Assembly (NCBI RefSeq): GCF_029011175.1 | Contig: NZ_CP118946.1 | Location: 1,918,680 to 1,982,679 of the forward strand | Length of the DNA stretch: 64,000 nucleotides | Origin: Winkia neuii | Lineage (GTDB): Bacteria > Actinomycetota > Actinomycetes > Actinomycetales > Actinomycetaceae | Reading direction: 5' to 3' | Shown: positions 46,593-55,303 of the stretch, piece by piece | Numbering within the stretch: position 1 is the stretch's first letter | Layout of the letters: each line of letters begins with the position of its first letter | The notes under the pieces: generated by a model | Seen by the model: the letters and a program-made list of their open reading frames with translations, nothing else | Database searches by the model: none | Told to the model about the DNA's origin: nothing | Program-made: the position numbers and the translations under genes

Positions 46593-47285
46593 TTAGGGGT
46601 TGCGCCAGTTCGGCGTGATCACGATCTTCGAAATACCCGCGCCGAGCGTGAGGCGATTGATCCCAGGCTTGAAGGTCGGGAAGGCGTCGGTGAGCGCATC
46701 GGTCTGGACTTTCCCGTGGGCGTGAGCGACGAGACGTTCGCTGTCGAGCGTGACGGAACCTGCTGGCGAATTCACGTGATAAATGCTCGTATTGATCGTC
46801 AGCGAGAGCGCCCCGGTGCCGGTGACTGTGATGATCGGATCAGCTTCCAGTAGGCCGGGGTTCGTGATCGTCCCAGATGCAGTGAGCGTTACCGGATTCA
46901 ATCCCTCGGTCAGGTACGTGAAGGGCTGGCAGGTCAGGCGCGCGGTGAAGAACCCCCACCCCGACAGCTCCCGGCGCAGTTCGCTCACTTCGCAGTGCTT
47001 AACCTTGCGGTAAACACCAGGCTCGGCAGTCAACGCAATCGTCGAAGAGCCCGTCAGCTCGTGAGCAGCCTGCCGATACTGGTCGAGCCCGTCACGAACA
47101 GGCACCGCGAGGTCGAGATCGATCTCGGTGTCCTCCCAGCCCGTGAAGCGCGTGAGGGTTCCGGCGCGTCCTTCGACCTCAATATCATCAGCCCTGCGCA
47201 CCGACGCTGGGATCGCAACGGGTGCCGTGAGTCGCAGACCCAGCGAAGCAGAAGACACCTGGTTATTGAGGGTGAAGCCGAACAT
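46593..47285 (-). CDS. Phage distal tail protein (Dit)
   Basis: 230 residues, starting MFGFTLNNQVSSASLGLRL. The central DGLDQYRQAAHELTG and KVKHCEVSELRRELSGWGFF regions fit the SPP1 gp19.1/Dit fold that forms the ring at the tail tip. It lies between the tape measure and the tail spike, the normal order in siphoviruses. Position and pattern agree. Confidence 0.82.
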   Translation of the reverse strand: MFGFTLNNQVSSASLGLRLTAPVAIPASVRRADDIEVEGRAGTLTRFTGWEDTEIDLDLAVPVRDGLDQYRQAAHELTGSSTIALTAEPGVYRKVKHCEVSELRRELSGWGFFTARLTCQPFTYLTEGLNPVTLTASGTITNPGLLEADPIITVTGTGALSLTINTSIYHVNSPAGSVTLDSERLVAHAHGKVQTDALTDAFPTFKPGINRLTLGAGISKIVITPNWRNP

Positions 47286-47287
47286 GG

Positions 47288-49963
47288 TTAGTATCCTCCT
47301 GCCATCACGGTCTGCCGCCGATCAAGGCGGGCAAGTTGTTTATCGAGGGCGGGTGCGAGTTTGCCCACCAGCGTCCCATCCGACAACGTCACCGAAATAT
47401 CCAAAGACCCGAGGATACGCTTTGCAGTCGCATCCACGATCCCAGCGACATCCACACGCTCTGCCGCTTCATCAGTACTTCGCTGAGATACAGTCACGGG
47501 TTGTGGGGTGAGGTCAACGCTCGGCACTTGCAGGTCTGCCACCGCCTCGATCGGCACGGCCAGCCCGTCCTCAAGGTCGGCGAAGGCGTCTATCGTGTTG
47601 CGCGCGAGCCCTGAAGCTGCGGTGACAGCCTTGTTGCCGTCCGTGCGGATGGAGCCTGCGAGGCCTTCGACAAGCATCCGTCCTGCCCAGGCCATCTTGC
47701 GTGACGGTGAGTGGATGCCGAAGAAGCCAGTGATGGAGTCCCAAATACCTGATGCCCAGTTCGAGACCGAATTCCACAGCCACCCCGCTAAGGATTGGAT
47801 ACCGTTCCACAGGCCGTAGACGAGGTTTTTGCCCGCCTGGGCCATCGCTGAGACGCCCTGACCAACAGCAGACACAATCCCAGAAATAATCGATGGGATT
47901 GCTGCGACGATTGTGGAAATAATCTGCGGCAGGTTTCGTACCAACGCGGTCAAGAGTTGGATGCCTGCTTGGACGAGTTGCGGGATCGCCCCACCAATCG
48001 CCGACACAATAGCTCCGATAATCTGCGGGAGCGCGGCCACGATAGTTGTAATGATTTGCGGCAACGCCCCAATCAAAGCCGTCAACAACTGAATGCCTGC
48101 TTGGATCAGTTGTGGGATAGCACCAACCACGCTGTCCACGATTGCAGTAATAATCTGCGGGAGTGCTGCGACAATCGCTGTGATGATCTGAGGCAGCGCC
48201 CCGATCAAGGCGGTGAGTAGTTGGATTCCTGCTTCGATGATCTGCGGGATCGCCCCCACAAGGAACGTGACAATCCCGGTGATGATCTGTGGGAGGGCTT
48301 CGATGATCACGGGAATGGCAGCGATCAAGCCTTCGGTAAGTCCGGTGATGAGCTGCAACGCCGCATCAAGAAGCAACGGGAGGTTGTCGACCAGACCCTG
48401 TACCAAAGCCATGAGCATCTCCACCGCCGCAGGAACCAGTTCCGGTAGTGCTTCGCCGATACCAGAGACCAGTGTGGCGATGATCTGTATCGCCGCCTCC
48501 AACAGGGACGGCAACGCTTCGATGATTGTCTCGACCAGAGCGATAATCAACGTCACGGCTGTTTCTGCTACTTGTGGCAACACCTTGATAATGCCTTCAA
48601 GGAGCGCGGTCAAAATGCTCATGCCGGTCTCGACCACCATCGGTAGCTGCTCGGCAATAAATGCGAGAGCTTCCTGTAAGACGGTGCCGAGGGTGTCGAT
48701 GAGGGCGGGTGTTCCGCCTTCTTCGAACGCTGCCGTGAGTTCGTCGATCCACCCGTTCAGCATCGGCAACACCGAACCCGCCAACGCCTCCGACAGACCA
48801 CCAGCCAACAACCCCTTGAGATTTTCAACCCCATCCTGCATCGTCGCCAACTGGCCCGAAAAGGTTTGGGATTGGGCGTCCATGGCCCCGTAGAAACGCC
48901 CGCCTTCAGCAGTAGCACTGGCGAATGCGTCAGCGACCATGTCAGCCGAAATAGCACCCTTGGCCATATCCTCCTTGAGCTCACCAATGCTTTTGCCGGT
49001 CTTGCGGCTGATCTCTTCGAGCGGGTTGAATCCGGCGTTGATCATCTGCAGCAAGTCCTGACCCGTGAGCTTGCCGGTCGAAGACATTTGGGCGAAGGCG
49101 AGCGTGAGCGATTCCATCTTCACCGCATCACCTTGGGAGATGTCGCCGATTTCGTTCAGGTGCTTTTTCGCATCCTCAAGGCTCATGCCAAAGCTCAGGA
49201 GGGTTTGCATGTTGCCCGCGAGTTCTTCCATACCAAACGGAGTCTTCGCCGCTTGAACTTTCAGATCGTTGACGAGCTGTTGGGCTTTTGCTTGGTCGCT
49301 GAGCATCGTCGTGAAGCTTGTGGAGTATTGCTCCATGCGAGCGTTGTACTCCACGCCCTCTTTCAACGCGCCTACCATGCCGCGACCAATACTGGCGATC
49401 GCATGCCCGATGCCTTTGACTCCGGCGATGATGGCTTCGGAGGCGAGGTTGGCTTTCAACACGTCGCCGAAAATGCGGGTCTTGGAACTGGTGGTGTCCA
49501 TCTCGTCACCGAGATCATCCACCGCGCCCTCAAGACGTCCTGCGTCCTTGGCGGCGTCTTTAGCATCGTCGCCCGCACCGTCTGCCTCGTTCCCGAAATC
49601 AGAGAGGGCGTCGTTGTTGGCTTTGAGTTCGCCTTCGAGCCGGTTGAGCTCCGCGCCTGCGTTGTTGAGCTGGATCTGCCAGTTCTTCGTCCGACTATCG
49701 TTCTCACCAAAGCTCGTAGCGGAGTTTTCGAGTGCGGCGCGTAGGGTCTCGATCTTGGCTTTCTGCACCTCAATCTCTTTGCCCAGCACTTGGTTACGGG
49801 CCGTGAAGGCTTCGGCAGACTTGTCGTTCTTATCAAACGAGGACGCCACGAGCTTCATCTCACTGCCAAGCACACGCATCTCACGGTTAATATCCGTAAT
49901 CGCGCGCTTAAACTCCCGCTCGCCCTCAAGCCCAATCTTCAAACCAAAACTGGAGTCGGCCAT
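47288..49963 (-). CDS. Phage tail tape measure protein
   Basis: 891 residues. The N-terminus SSFGLKIGLEGEREFKRAITDINREMRVLG is typical of the TP901-type tape measure start, followed by a long coiled coil. A central hydrophobic part has a repeated ALPQIITAIVAALPQII pattern with about 30 residues per unit (about residues 450-690), and the C-terminus is rich in Asp and Thr. It sets tail length and takes part in DNA delivery. 891 residues would predict a tail of about 130 nm by the usual 1.5 angstrom per residue rule. Confidence 0.92.
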   Translation of the reverse strand: MADSSFGLKIGLEGEREFKRAITDINREMRVLGSEMKLVASSFDKNDKSAEAFTARNQVLGKEIEVQKAKIETLRAALENSATSFGENDSRTKNWQIQLNNAGAELNRLEGELKANNDALSDFGNEADGAGDDAKDAAKDAGRLEGAVDDLGDEMDTTSSKTRIFGDVLKANLASEAIIAGVKGIGHAIASIGRGMVGALKEGVEYNARMEQYSTSFTTMLSDQAKAQQLVNDLKVQAAKTPFGMEELAGNMQTLLSFGMSLEDAKKHLNEIGDISQGDAVKMESLTLAFAQMSSTGKLTGQDLLQMINAGFNPLEEISRKTGKSIGELKEDMAKGAISADMVADAFASATAEGGRFYGAMDAQSQTFSGQLATMQDGVENLKGLLAGGLSEALAGSVLPMLNGWIDELTAAFEEGGTPALIDTLGTVLQEALAFIAEQLPMVVETGMSILTALLEGIIKVLPQVAETAVTLIIALVETIIEALPSLLEAAIQIIATLVSGIGEALPELVPAAVEMLMALVQGLVDNLPLLLDAALQLITGLTEGLIAAIPVIIEALPQIITGIVTFLVGAIPQIIEAGIQLLTALIGALPQIITAIVAALPQIITAIVDSVVGAIPQLIQAGIQLLTALIGALPQIITTIVAALPQIIGAIVSAIGGAIPQLVQAGIQLLTALVRNLPQIISTIVAAIPSIISGIVSAVGQGVSAMAQAGKNLVYGLWNGIQSLAGWLWNSVSNWASGIWDSITGFFGIHSPSRKMAWAGRMLVEGLAGSIRTDGNKAVTAASGLARNTIDAFADLEDGLAVPIEAVADLQVPSVDLTPQPVTVSQRSTDEAAERVDVAGIVDATAKRILGSLDISVTLSDGTLVGKLAPALDKQLARLDRRQTVMAGGY

Positions 49964-50027
49964 GGCAAAGTCACCTCCTCGAAGGGATAATGAAAAGGGA
50001 TCAAATTGCTAAACGAAGGGGAAACCT

Positions 50028-50492
50028 ATGGGAATGAGTGCAGAAGATTTCGGAGCTGTGCTTGCTGAGCTAAATGGACCTACGCCGCTTGCTGATGCTT
50101 TCGAGACGTGTTTCCCTCAACAAGACGACAACCGCTGGTGGTTCTCGATCCGGACTCACGCTACGTCAGTTTTTCTATCGAAGGAATACTTTGATTTTGA
50201 AACTGCAAGGAGAAACAAAGTAAAGCGAAGCTATAAGGAACTCTTGGCTCGAAAGGTTTGGGAAAGCCATTCGTTCACTCGTCGACCTGAGCTTCGCCTA
50301 TGGATCCTCGAAGCGTTGGGACTCCTAAAAAACGACAAGGAAGTATTGAAAACCATGCTTGAGATGGAGACGAATACTTCTCGCTGCACGTACCTCAAGG
50401 ATTTGTTTACTTGGGACGAAATCGAAGATGCAGCACGTAAGGAATTCCATCGTCTCGTGAACGAATCACCCATGACTCATCGAAATTACTAA
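50028..50492 (+). CDS. Plus-strand gene of unknown function inside the tail operon (moron candidate)
   Basis: 154 residues on the strand opposite all neighbours, between the tape measure and tail chaperone. GAAGGGGAAACC stands before the ATG, and GATAAT near 49984-49989 could be a -10 element. The protein has no signal or membrane segment and is rich in charged and aromatic residues (DDNRWWFSIRTHATS, YLKDLFTWDEIED). Its DNA is visibly richer in A and T than the flanking tail genes. Its end overlaps the convergent chaperone end by four bases. Function unknown; position suggests a lysogenic-expression gene such as a defence or superinfection factor. Confidence 0.7.
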   Translation: MGMSAEDFGAVLAELNGPTPLADAFETCFPQQDDNRWWFSIRTHATSVFLSKEYFDFETARRNKVKRSYKELLARKVWESHSFTRRPELRLWILEALGLLKNDKEVLKTMLEMETNTSRCTYLKDLFTWDEIEDAARKEFHRLVNESPMTHRNY

Positions 50493-51099
50493 ATCCCTGG
50501 CGGGATGACGTCGTCGATGAACCATTGACGCAGCGGCTCAGCTCGTCCGGTTTCGATGCGCCAGCAGTCCACGAGGTCGAGGAGTTCTCCGAAGACAGTC
50601 AGACCCACCTCCACGCGTGATAGGTGAAGGTGGGCCATTCCAATGTAGGTCAGCCGCGTGAACACAGCCTGATCGGTCTCGACTATTCGTCCGTCGGTGG
50701 TGCTTTTGGGGCTGGCTCGGTAAGGATGTCTCGTCGTGTTCCGCGCTGGAGGGCTTCGGCGATCGCGCCGCGATAGTCCGCCAGATCAGCGGGAACGGTG
50801 AGTAGTTCAACCTCGTCCTCGCTCAGCTCTGGGCGCTTGTCGTCTGGGTGGCGCAGGTTGTGGATCTGGATGGACTGGTTGACCAGCAGCGTGATTAGCC
50901 AAATCACCTCACCCAATGTTTTGCCCAGATCGTCGGAAGTTTCGAGGGCGTTGCCCAGATGTTCGAGCCCGCCGTATCGCTCGGCGATCAGACGCGTGGC
51001 TTTCGTCGTCAAGACAAGCTCGCAGTCGGTACCGCCGATGCTGACAGTGGCGGAGCGCCCTGGGTCAACAACTGATTCAGTTTTCTTCTTGGTTGTCAT
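50489..51099 (-). CDS. Tail assembly chaperone, long form made by -1 frameshifting (gpGT)
   Basis: The zero frame (50683-51099, 138 residues, starting MTTKKKTESVVDPGRS) is the short chaperone, gpG-like. A -1 frame shift at the CCCAAAA heptamer fuses it to an open frame of about 70 residues ending at 50489 (IVETDQAVFTRL ... WFIDDVIPPGI). This is the gpG/gpGT arrangement that in lambda and many siphoviruses makes two chaperones in a set ratio, used to load the major tail protein onto the tape measure. The gene stands directly between the major tail protein and the tape measure, apart from the plus-strand gene. Confidence 0.85.
50683..51099 (-). CDS. Tail assembly chaperone, short form (gpG-like)
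   Basis: 138 residues, the unshifted product: TVSIGGTDCELVLTTKATRLIAERYGGLEHLGNAL then LITLLVNQSIQIHN. This pattern occurs in tail assembly chaperones upstream of tape measures. A good AAGGAG precedes the ATG. The stop is five codons after the slippery site region, so most ribosomes should finish here. Confidence 0.85.
   Translation of the reverse strand: MTTKKKTESVVDPGRSATVSIGGTDCELVLTTKATRLIAERYGGLEHLGNALETSDDLGKTLGEVIWLITLLVNQSIQIHNLRHPDDKRPELSEDEVELLTVPADLADYRGAIAEALQRGTRRDILTEPAPKAPPTDE
50704..50710 (-). promoter_or_regulatory. Slippery heptamer CCCAAAA for -1 ribosomal frameshifting
   Basis: Read in the zero frame the site is GCC CCA AAA GCA, an exact X XXY YYZ pattern (C CCA AAA). 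Slipping back one base gives CCC AAA AGC, which enters the frame that runs to 50489. Confidence 0.8.
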
Positions 51100-51111
51100 G
51101 GCTCATGCTCC

Positions 51112-51708
51112 TTAGGCTTCAGATGTGGTGCTGGCGGGTTCGTAAACCTGTGCATACCAGTTCGTGATCGTCTCGGGCTTGACGCCGGTTGTGCCTTCGG
51201 TGACTTCGGCCTTCCACGGATGCCGCCCCTTACTATCGGGTTTGTTACGCCGCAAAATCGTGCCCTCAATTGAAGGGGTGGAGAACGTGATGGAGTCGGC
51301 TTTAGTTGCCAGGGTTTCGGTGGGCAGGGCGAACTTGACCCGGTACAGCCAGAAATACTGATACTTCCCCGTAGAGCGTGCGGCTCGGAAACCGATCGCC
51401 ACCGGAGCCCCGCCGTCCTCGGAAGCTGAAATGAGCACCCCGTTGGAATCCACGGTCGCACCCGTCAAGGCTGCGGCTGCTTCACCACCCAGGTCGTCGA
51501 TACCCAAAGTCAGGGTGCCGGATTTGAATTCCTTGACGATCTCACTCGGCCCGTCATCGGCATACAGAATCGCTTCAGCGACCTCAACACTGAGTTCTGC
51601 GGAGATGGCTTTGGCGAGGGGTTTGGGTTTGGCGTAGGTTTCCTCACCCGTGTCGGGGTTTTCAGTGATGGTGGCGTAGTAGAGCTTGTCTAAACCAATA
51701 GTCGCCAT
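51112..51708 (-). CDS. Major tail protein
   Basis: 198 residues from the ATG at 51708, with GAAGGAG upstream; the longer frame lacks a site. Predominantly beta, with TIGLDKLYYATITENPDTGEE in outline at the start and FKSGTLTLGIDDLGG in the middle, as in the phi13-type major tail proteins of Gram-positive phages. It is encoded just upstream of the tail chaperone and tape measure, as expected for a tube protein. Confidence 0.85.
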   Translation of the reverse strand: MATIGLDKLYYATITENPDTGEETYAKPKPLAKAISAELSVEVAEAILYADDGPSEIVKEFKSGTLTLGIDDLGGEAAAALTGATVDSNGVLISASEDGGAPVAIGFRAARSTGKYQYFWLYRVKFALPTETLATKADSITFSTPSIEGTILRRNKPDSKGRHPWKAEVTEGTTGVKPETITNWYAQVYEPASTTSEA

Positions 51709-51721
51709 GAGTAATGCTCCT

Positions 51722-52066
51722 TCATATGTAGGTGTGGTGGGTTGCGACATCTATCGCGTAATGATGAAATCCGGTATCCGCTTCGAAGCCGACATAGGTA
51801 CGGGCAGTGATCGTCAGTCCAGTGTCGAGCAGGGCGCGGGTAATGCGGCTACGCAGGTCGAGATAGTTTCCGCGAGTGAAGAGTGCGAGGCGGACTTCCT
51901 CAACCTCAACGCTGGGTTGGTTATCGGCGAACACGTCCAACACGTCCGTCAGCGGGGTTGCCACCAGATACGTCTGCGGCGCAGGCGTAGCCGTGTAGAG
52001 ACCGACCTCGAACGGCAATCCGAGCTTGTCAGCAATCTCCATGAGTTGTTCGAGTAGCGGTGTCAT
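51722..52066 (-). CDS. Phage tail-terminator-like protein
   Basis: 114 residues, starting MTPLLEQLMEIADKLGLPF. Placed between the gp10-like gene and the major tail protein, which is the usual slot of the tail terminator (gpU-like). Overlap of four bases with the previous gene. The assignment is by position; no clear sequence signature. Confidence 0.6.
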   Translation of the reverse strand: MTPLLEQLMEIADKLGLPFEVGLYTATPAPQTYLVATPLTDVLDVFADNQPSVEVEEVRLALFTRGNYLDLRSRITRALLDTGLTITARTYVGFEADTGFHHYAIDVATHHTYI

Positions 52067-52500
52067 GGCCCCACCTGCTCAATCCGCGCCGTCAGCGCCG
52101 CCTTCATGGCCTCGATTGCACCACGCCGTGTTTGCGACCGTGTGGGTGCAAGGAACGGGCGTGCGGGCTGGTTGGACCGGCCATGTTCGAGGACGTTGGC
52201 GATCAACGCATTCGCTCTGCCGTCGCGGCGGTTCTCAGCGAAGCCGACCTTAATGTTGTGATCGCCTCGGCTATTGACTTTCACCGAGGTCGTACCAAGC
52301 GCGCTGAGTAGTTGCCCTGTTGACCGCGAGGGCTGATTGGTGGCACGTCCGATCACGCCCGTGAGGTTGGCTCGCATACGCGGCTCAACCACCGCGGCTC
52401 CCGCCTCAAGCACCTCATCCGCCGATGTTTCTAGCACACGGCTGGCAGCATCAAGAGAATCAATAAACGCGTTCGGCAGACGAATCTGAACTCTAGCCAT
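52063..52500 (-). CDS. HK97 gp10-like head-tail joining protein
   Basis: 145 residues from the ATG at 52500, with GAAGGAG upstream. The motif RGDHNIKVGFAENRRDGRANALIANVLEHG is split by an Arg-Asp pair as in HK97 gp10 family proteins that form part of the tail completion. Operon order (connector, head closure, gp10, terminator, tube) supports this. Overlaps the previous gene by eight bases. Confidence 0.8.
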   Translation of the reverse strand: MARVQIRLPNAFIDSLDAASRVLETSADEVLEAGAAVVEPRMRANLTGVIGRATNQPSRSTGQLLSALGTTSVKVNSRGDHNIKVGFAENRRDGRANALIANVLEHGRSNQPARPFLAPTRSQTRRGAIEAMKAALTARIEQVGP

Positions 52501-52831
52501 GGGCGTCTCCTTCGGGCGTGGTCTGGTGGGCAAGAATCTCAACATACCTGCCGATCACCTCAACTGCGTCAATCACATACCGCCCATCCGGGCCACTGAT
52601 CTCCATATCAGTGGTCACGGACAGTCCGGGAAAAGATCTGATGCGGAAGAGGACGTCGGCCTTTGAGTACGCTGCCCGGTTCACCCACGCGCTCGATGCG
52701 TGCCGCACCTCGATCTGCGCCCGCACCGTCGCCTTCACTTCATCGCGCGTGGTGGTGAACCCCGCCTTATCCCGAACAACCGTCGGCTGGATGAGGTCGA
52801 TGGTGGTGCGCATGGATCCCAAAGAAGCCAT
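52493..52831 (-). CDS. Phage head closure/head-tail adaptor protein
   Basis: 112 residues, beta rich, starting MASLGSMRTTIDLIQPTVV with VRDKAGFTTTRDE following, as in SPP1 gp16/HK97 gp7-like stoppers. YVIDAVEVIGRYVEILA near the end is typical of head closure proteins. It lies just after the gp6-like connector gene. Confidence 0.78.
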   Translation of the reverse strand: MASLGSMRTTIDLIQPTVVRDKAGFTTTRDEVKATVRAQIEVRHASSAWVNRAAYSKADVLFRIRSFPGLSVTTDMEISGPDGRYVIDAVEVIGRYVEILAHQTTPEGDAHG

Positions 52832-52835
52832 TGGT

Positions 52836-53153
52836 CTACACCTTCCAATCCCGGTCCAGGAGCAGCAGATTGTTCACCGCGTTCCATACCGCCCGAGCCG
52901 CATCTGGCTTATCTGCCCAGAACCCTGCCGTGGAACCATCACGCGACTCATAAAAATGGGAGGCGAGCATGACAACGCCCTGCCTGGTTGCCCCAGACAT
53001 GTCGTGTGTCTCGTAGTAGCCCTCATCAAGGTGTTGGTAGGAGCAGGCGTAGGAGGTGGCCGCGTTGATCAGCGCGCCGATCAATTGATCGTCATCGTCA
53101 AAGGTGATGAGCAGATTCGCCTTCACCTGATCGATAAGCTCAGTCGTGGTCAT
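52836..53153 (-). CDS. Head-tail connector (HK97 gp6-like)
   Basis: 105 residues from the ATG at 53153, with GGAGGTG upstream; a GTG three codons earlier is the alternative. The helical motif IDQVKANLLITFDDDDQLIGALINAATSYACSY in outline is the gp6/gp15 adaptor signature. It follows the major capsid gene, as in HK97-type modules. Confidence 0.82.
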   Translation of the reverse strand: MTTTELIDQVKANLLITFDDDDQLIGALINAATSYACSYQHLDEGYYETHDMSGATRQGVVMLASHFYESRDGSTAGFWADKPDAARAVWNAVNNLLLLDRDWKV

Positions 53154-53188
53154 TGCGGCCACCTCCTCTCAGTGTGTAGAACCGCTGG

Positions 53189-54419
53189 TTATGCGGATGC
53201 CTTTTGGGTGAGCAGCTTGACTGCTTCGGGTAGGACGAGCTTGCCGTCCAGTCGCTGGGATGCGAGGAATCCGACCTGTCCGGTGGTGGCGAACAGTTCG
53301 TTGAGCCGCTTAAAGGAGCGGCCCTGTCGGTCGGCGATCCAGTAATACGACAAGTCGCCGAAAGCAACCGTCGACGCACCAGCCTTGATCTCCGGCACAA
53401 ACGTCGACGTGTGGACCGGGCGGCCAAGAACCAGATCCGGCGTTCCTGCGGTCAGGGCAGGTTGCCACAAGTACTGGCCGTTACCATCCTTGAGCTTACG
53501 GATGGTTTTCACAGTGGAATCGTTCATCAGCCACACCGCGTTCTTCCGATACGGGCCGCGCAGGGCGTAGTGCAGGTCGATGAGCTCATCAGCGGTAATG
53601 TCGGTGGCCTTGCCCGTGGTCACCGCCTTCTCGCCACCGCCAGATGCAGTGAAGATGCCGGTGGGTTTGCCCTTGCCGTCTCCGGTGAGGAAGGCTTCTT
53701 CTTCAGCCGCGCCGATACGGCGAGCAAACTCAGCTGCTAGGTACTGCTCGACATTAAACGCGCTGTCATTGAGTAGCTCTTCGCTGATTTTGAGGAAGGT
53801 GCCGAGGCTTAAACGCCGACAAAGTGACCTGCGTGAAGGTTTCATCGGATTCGGTGTACGGCTTGCCTTCATCGAGCCACCCGGCAGTGCCATGCGTGGA
53901 GACGACTGGGATCTTCCGATCCCCGCTGGTGGTTTGAATGACCTTGGCCAGGCCGCGCATGATGTTCTGATCTTCAAGTGAGGAGATCAGCGTGCGTTCG
54001 AACTCGTCGGGCACCAGATAGCCGCCTTCAGTATCAACACCCTCGCTAAGGGCGTTGCGCACCTCCATCGGAGAAGCGTTGAGCCGCATGGCATCCCAGA
54101 AGGCTCGCTTATAGGAGGATGTAGCGCGTGGGGTTGTGTGCTTGACCTCGTCATTGTCGGGGTTGATGCCGGGCATGGAGGTGAGCGGTGTGTTGGTTGC
54201 CTTAGCGAGGTCGGCGTCGCGGCGCAAGGCACGTTCAGAGCGTGCGATCTCGTTGGTGAGTCGGTCGATTTCGGCCTCCATCTTCGCGTAAGCCCGATCG
54301 TCTTCAGCAGACAGGCAACCGGTTGTGGTGTCGCGGCGCTCATCGAGGAAGGCCTTCGCCTTCTCCCAAACATCTGCGCGCTTGGTGCGAAGATCAGAAA
54401 CAGAAAGTGAAGTAGACAT
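53189..54419 (-). pseudogene. Major capsid protein (HK97 family), frameshifted
   Basis: Two frames together make one HK97-type capsid gene of about 409 residues. The first (54419-53766) holds the N-terminal scaffold-like delta domain (a helical region) and the fold up to FTQVTLSAFK; the second (ending at 53189) continues with LGTFLKISEELLNDSAFNVEQYLA. In the joined reading the sequence should run SAFKLGTFLKISEELLN; the DNA reads AAGCCTCGGC at 53801-53810, one base longer. An extra C is the simplest cause. No start or ribosome site serves the second part, so capsid production depends on a frameshift or on a sequencing error. Confidence 0.88.
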
Positions 54420-54433
54420 GGATATTGGTCCTT

Positions 54434-55303
54434 TCAGTGGGGTTGATTGATCAATTCGGCGTACAAATCACAAACCCGCCGACCAACAGGCACGGCGGGC
54501 GTAACGGTGGGGCGTGGTGGTCGCACCGGCCTCGGCGGTGAGGAGGCGGTCAGATGCGCGATGAGCTTTTGTTCGGAGGCGCGGCGGGAAAACACCGTGC
54601 CTTGTCCCGCGTTCTTGGGTGGAAACGGCAGGCGCTTCGGATCTTCATCCTCGTCGTCTTCGTCGGGTTCGTCTGGTGACTCGGCCTCGTCCTCATCGTC
54701 ATCCGGCTCGTTGTCCGGCTCAATCGCAAACATTGGGTCGCGTTGGTTGGTGAGGAGTTCGTCGGCGAAACCCATGTCGATCGCAGCCCGCGCATCCATC
54801 CACGTCTCAGCGTCCATGAGCTTGGACAGCTTCGCCCGACTCAGGTTCGTCTTCTCCTGATATGCATTCAGAATCGATTCTTTGACCGAATCAAGCATGC
54901 TCATCGCACGTGCGAGTTCGTCCTTATCGCCAACCGCCATGGTGGCCGGGTTATGAATCATCAACATCGACACCGGGCTCATGGCAACCTTCGTGGCGGC
55001 CATCGCGATCACAGACGCGGCCGATGCGGCGATACCGTCGATATTGACGGTCACCTCGCCTGGGTAGTCGATGAGCATGTTGTAGATCTGCGCCGCAGCC
55101 ACCACATCACCACCCGGGCTGTTGAGCCAGATCGTCACCGGCCCCGACCCAGCGTTCAACTCGCTGGCGAAGATGCTGGGTGTGATGTCGTCATCGAACC
55201 AGGATTCTTCAGCGATCGTGCCGCTAATGCGCAAAACCCGGACTGCATCTGCGTCCGGGTCAGTTGATGGCTCTGGTGTGAGCCAGTTCCAAAAACGTCT
55301 CAT
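54434..55303 (-). CDS. ClpP-like prohead protease
   Basis: 289 residues. ClpP-fold signatures: TIWLNSPGGDVVAA, the serine nucleophile region GIAASAASVIAM, and MLMIHNPATMAVGD with the catalytic His. A C-terminal acidic, Pro-rich tail follows. It removes the delta domain of capsid protein during maturation. It lies between portal and capsid genes, as in many HK97-like phages of Gram-positive bacteria, and overlaps the portal gene by four bases (ATGA). Confidence 0.93.
   Translation of the reverse strand: MRRFWNWLTPEPSTDPDADAVRVLRISGTIAEESWFDDDITPSIFASELNAGSGPVTIWLNSPGGDVVAAAQIYNMLIDYPGEVTVNIDGIAASAASVIAMAATKVAMSPVSMLMIHNPATMAVGDKDELARAMSMLDSVKESILNAYQEKTNLSRAKLSKLMDAETWMDARAAIDMGFADELLTNQRDPMFAIEPDNEPDDDEDEAESPDEPDEDDEDEDPKRLPFPPKNAGQGTVFSRRASEQKLIAHLTASSPPRPVRPPRPTVTPAVPVGRRVCDLYAELINQPH

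Noticed and set aside
47860..48580. CRISPR-like regular repeats in the tape measure region
   Set aside because: The repeats keep one reading frame and encode amphipathic protein units; there are no unique spacers or cas genes.
48213..48893. Plus-strand frame of 226 codons in the tape measure region
   Set aside because: A shadow of repetitive tape-measure coding sequence; no ribosome site and low-complexity product.
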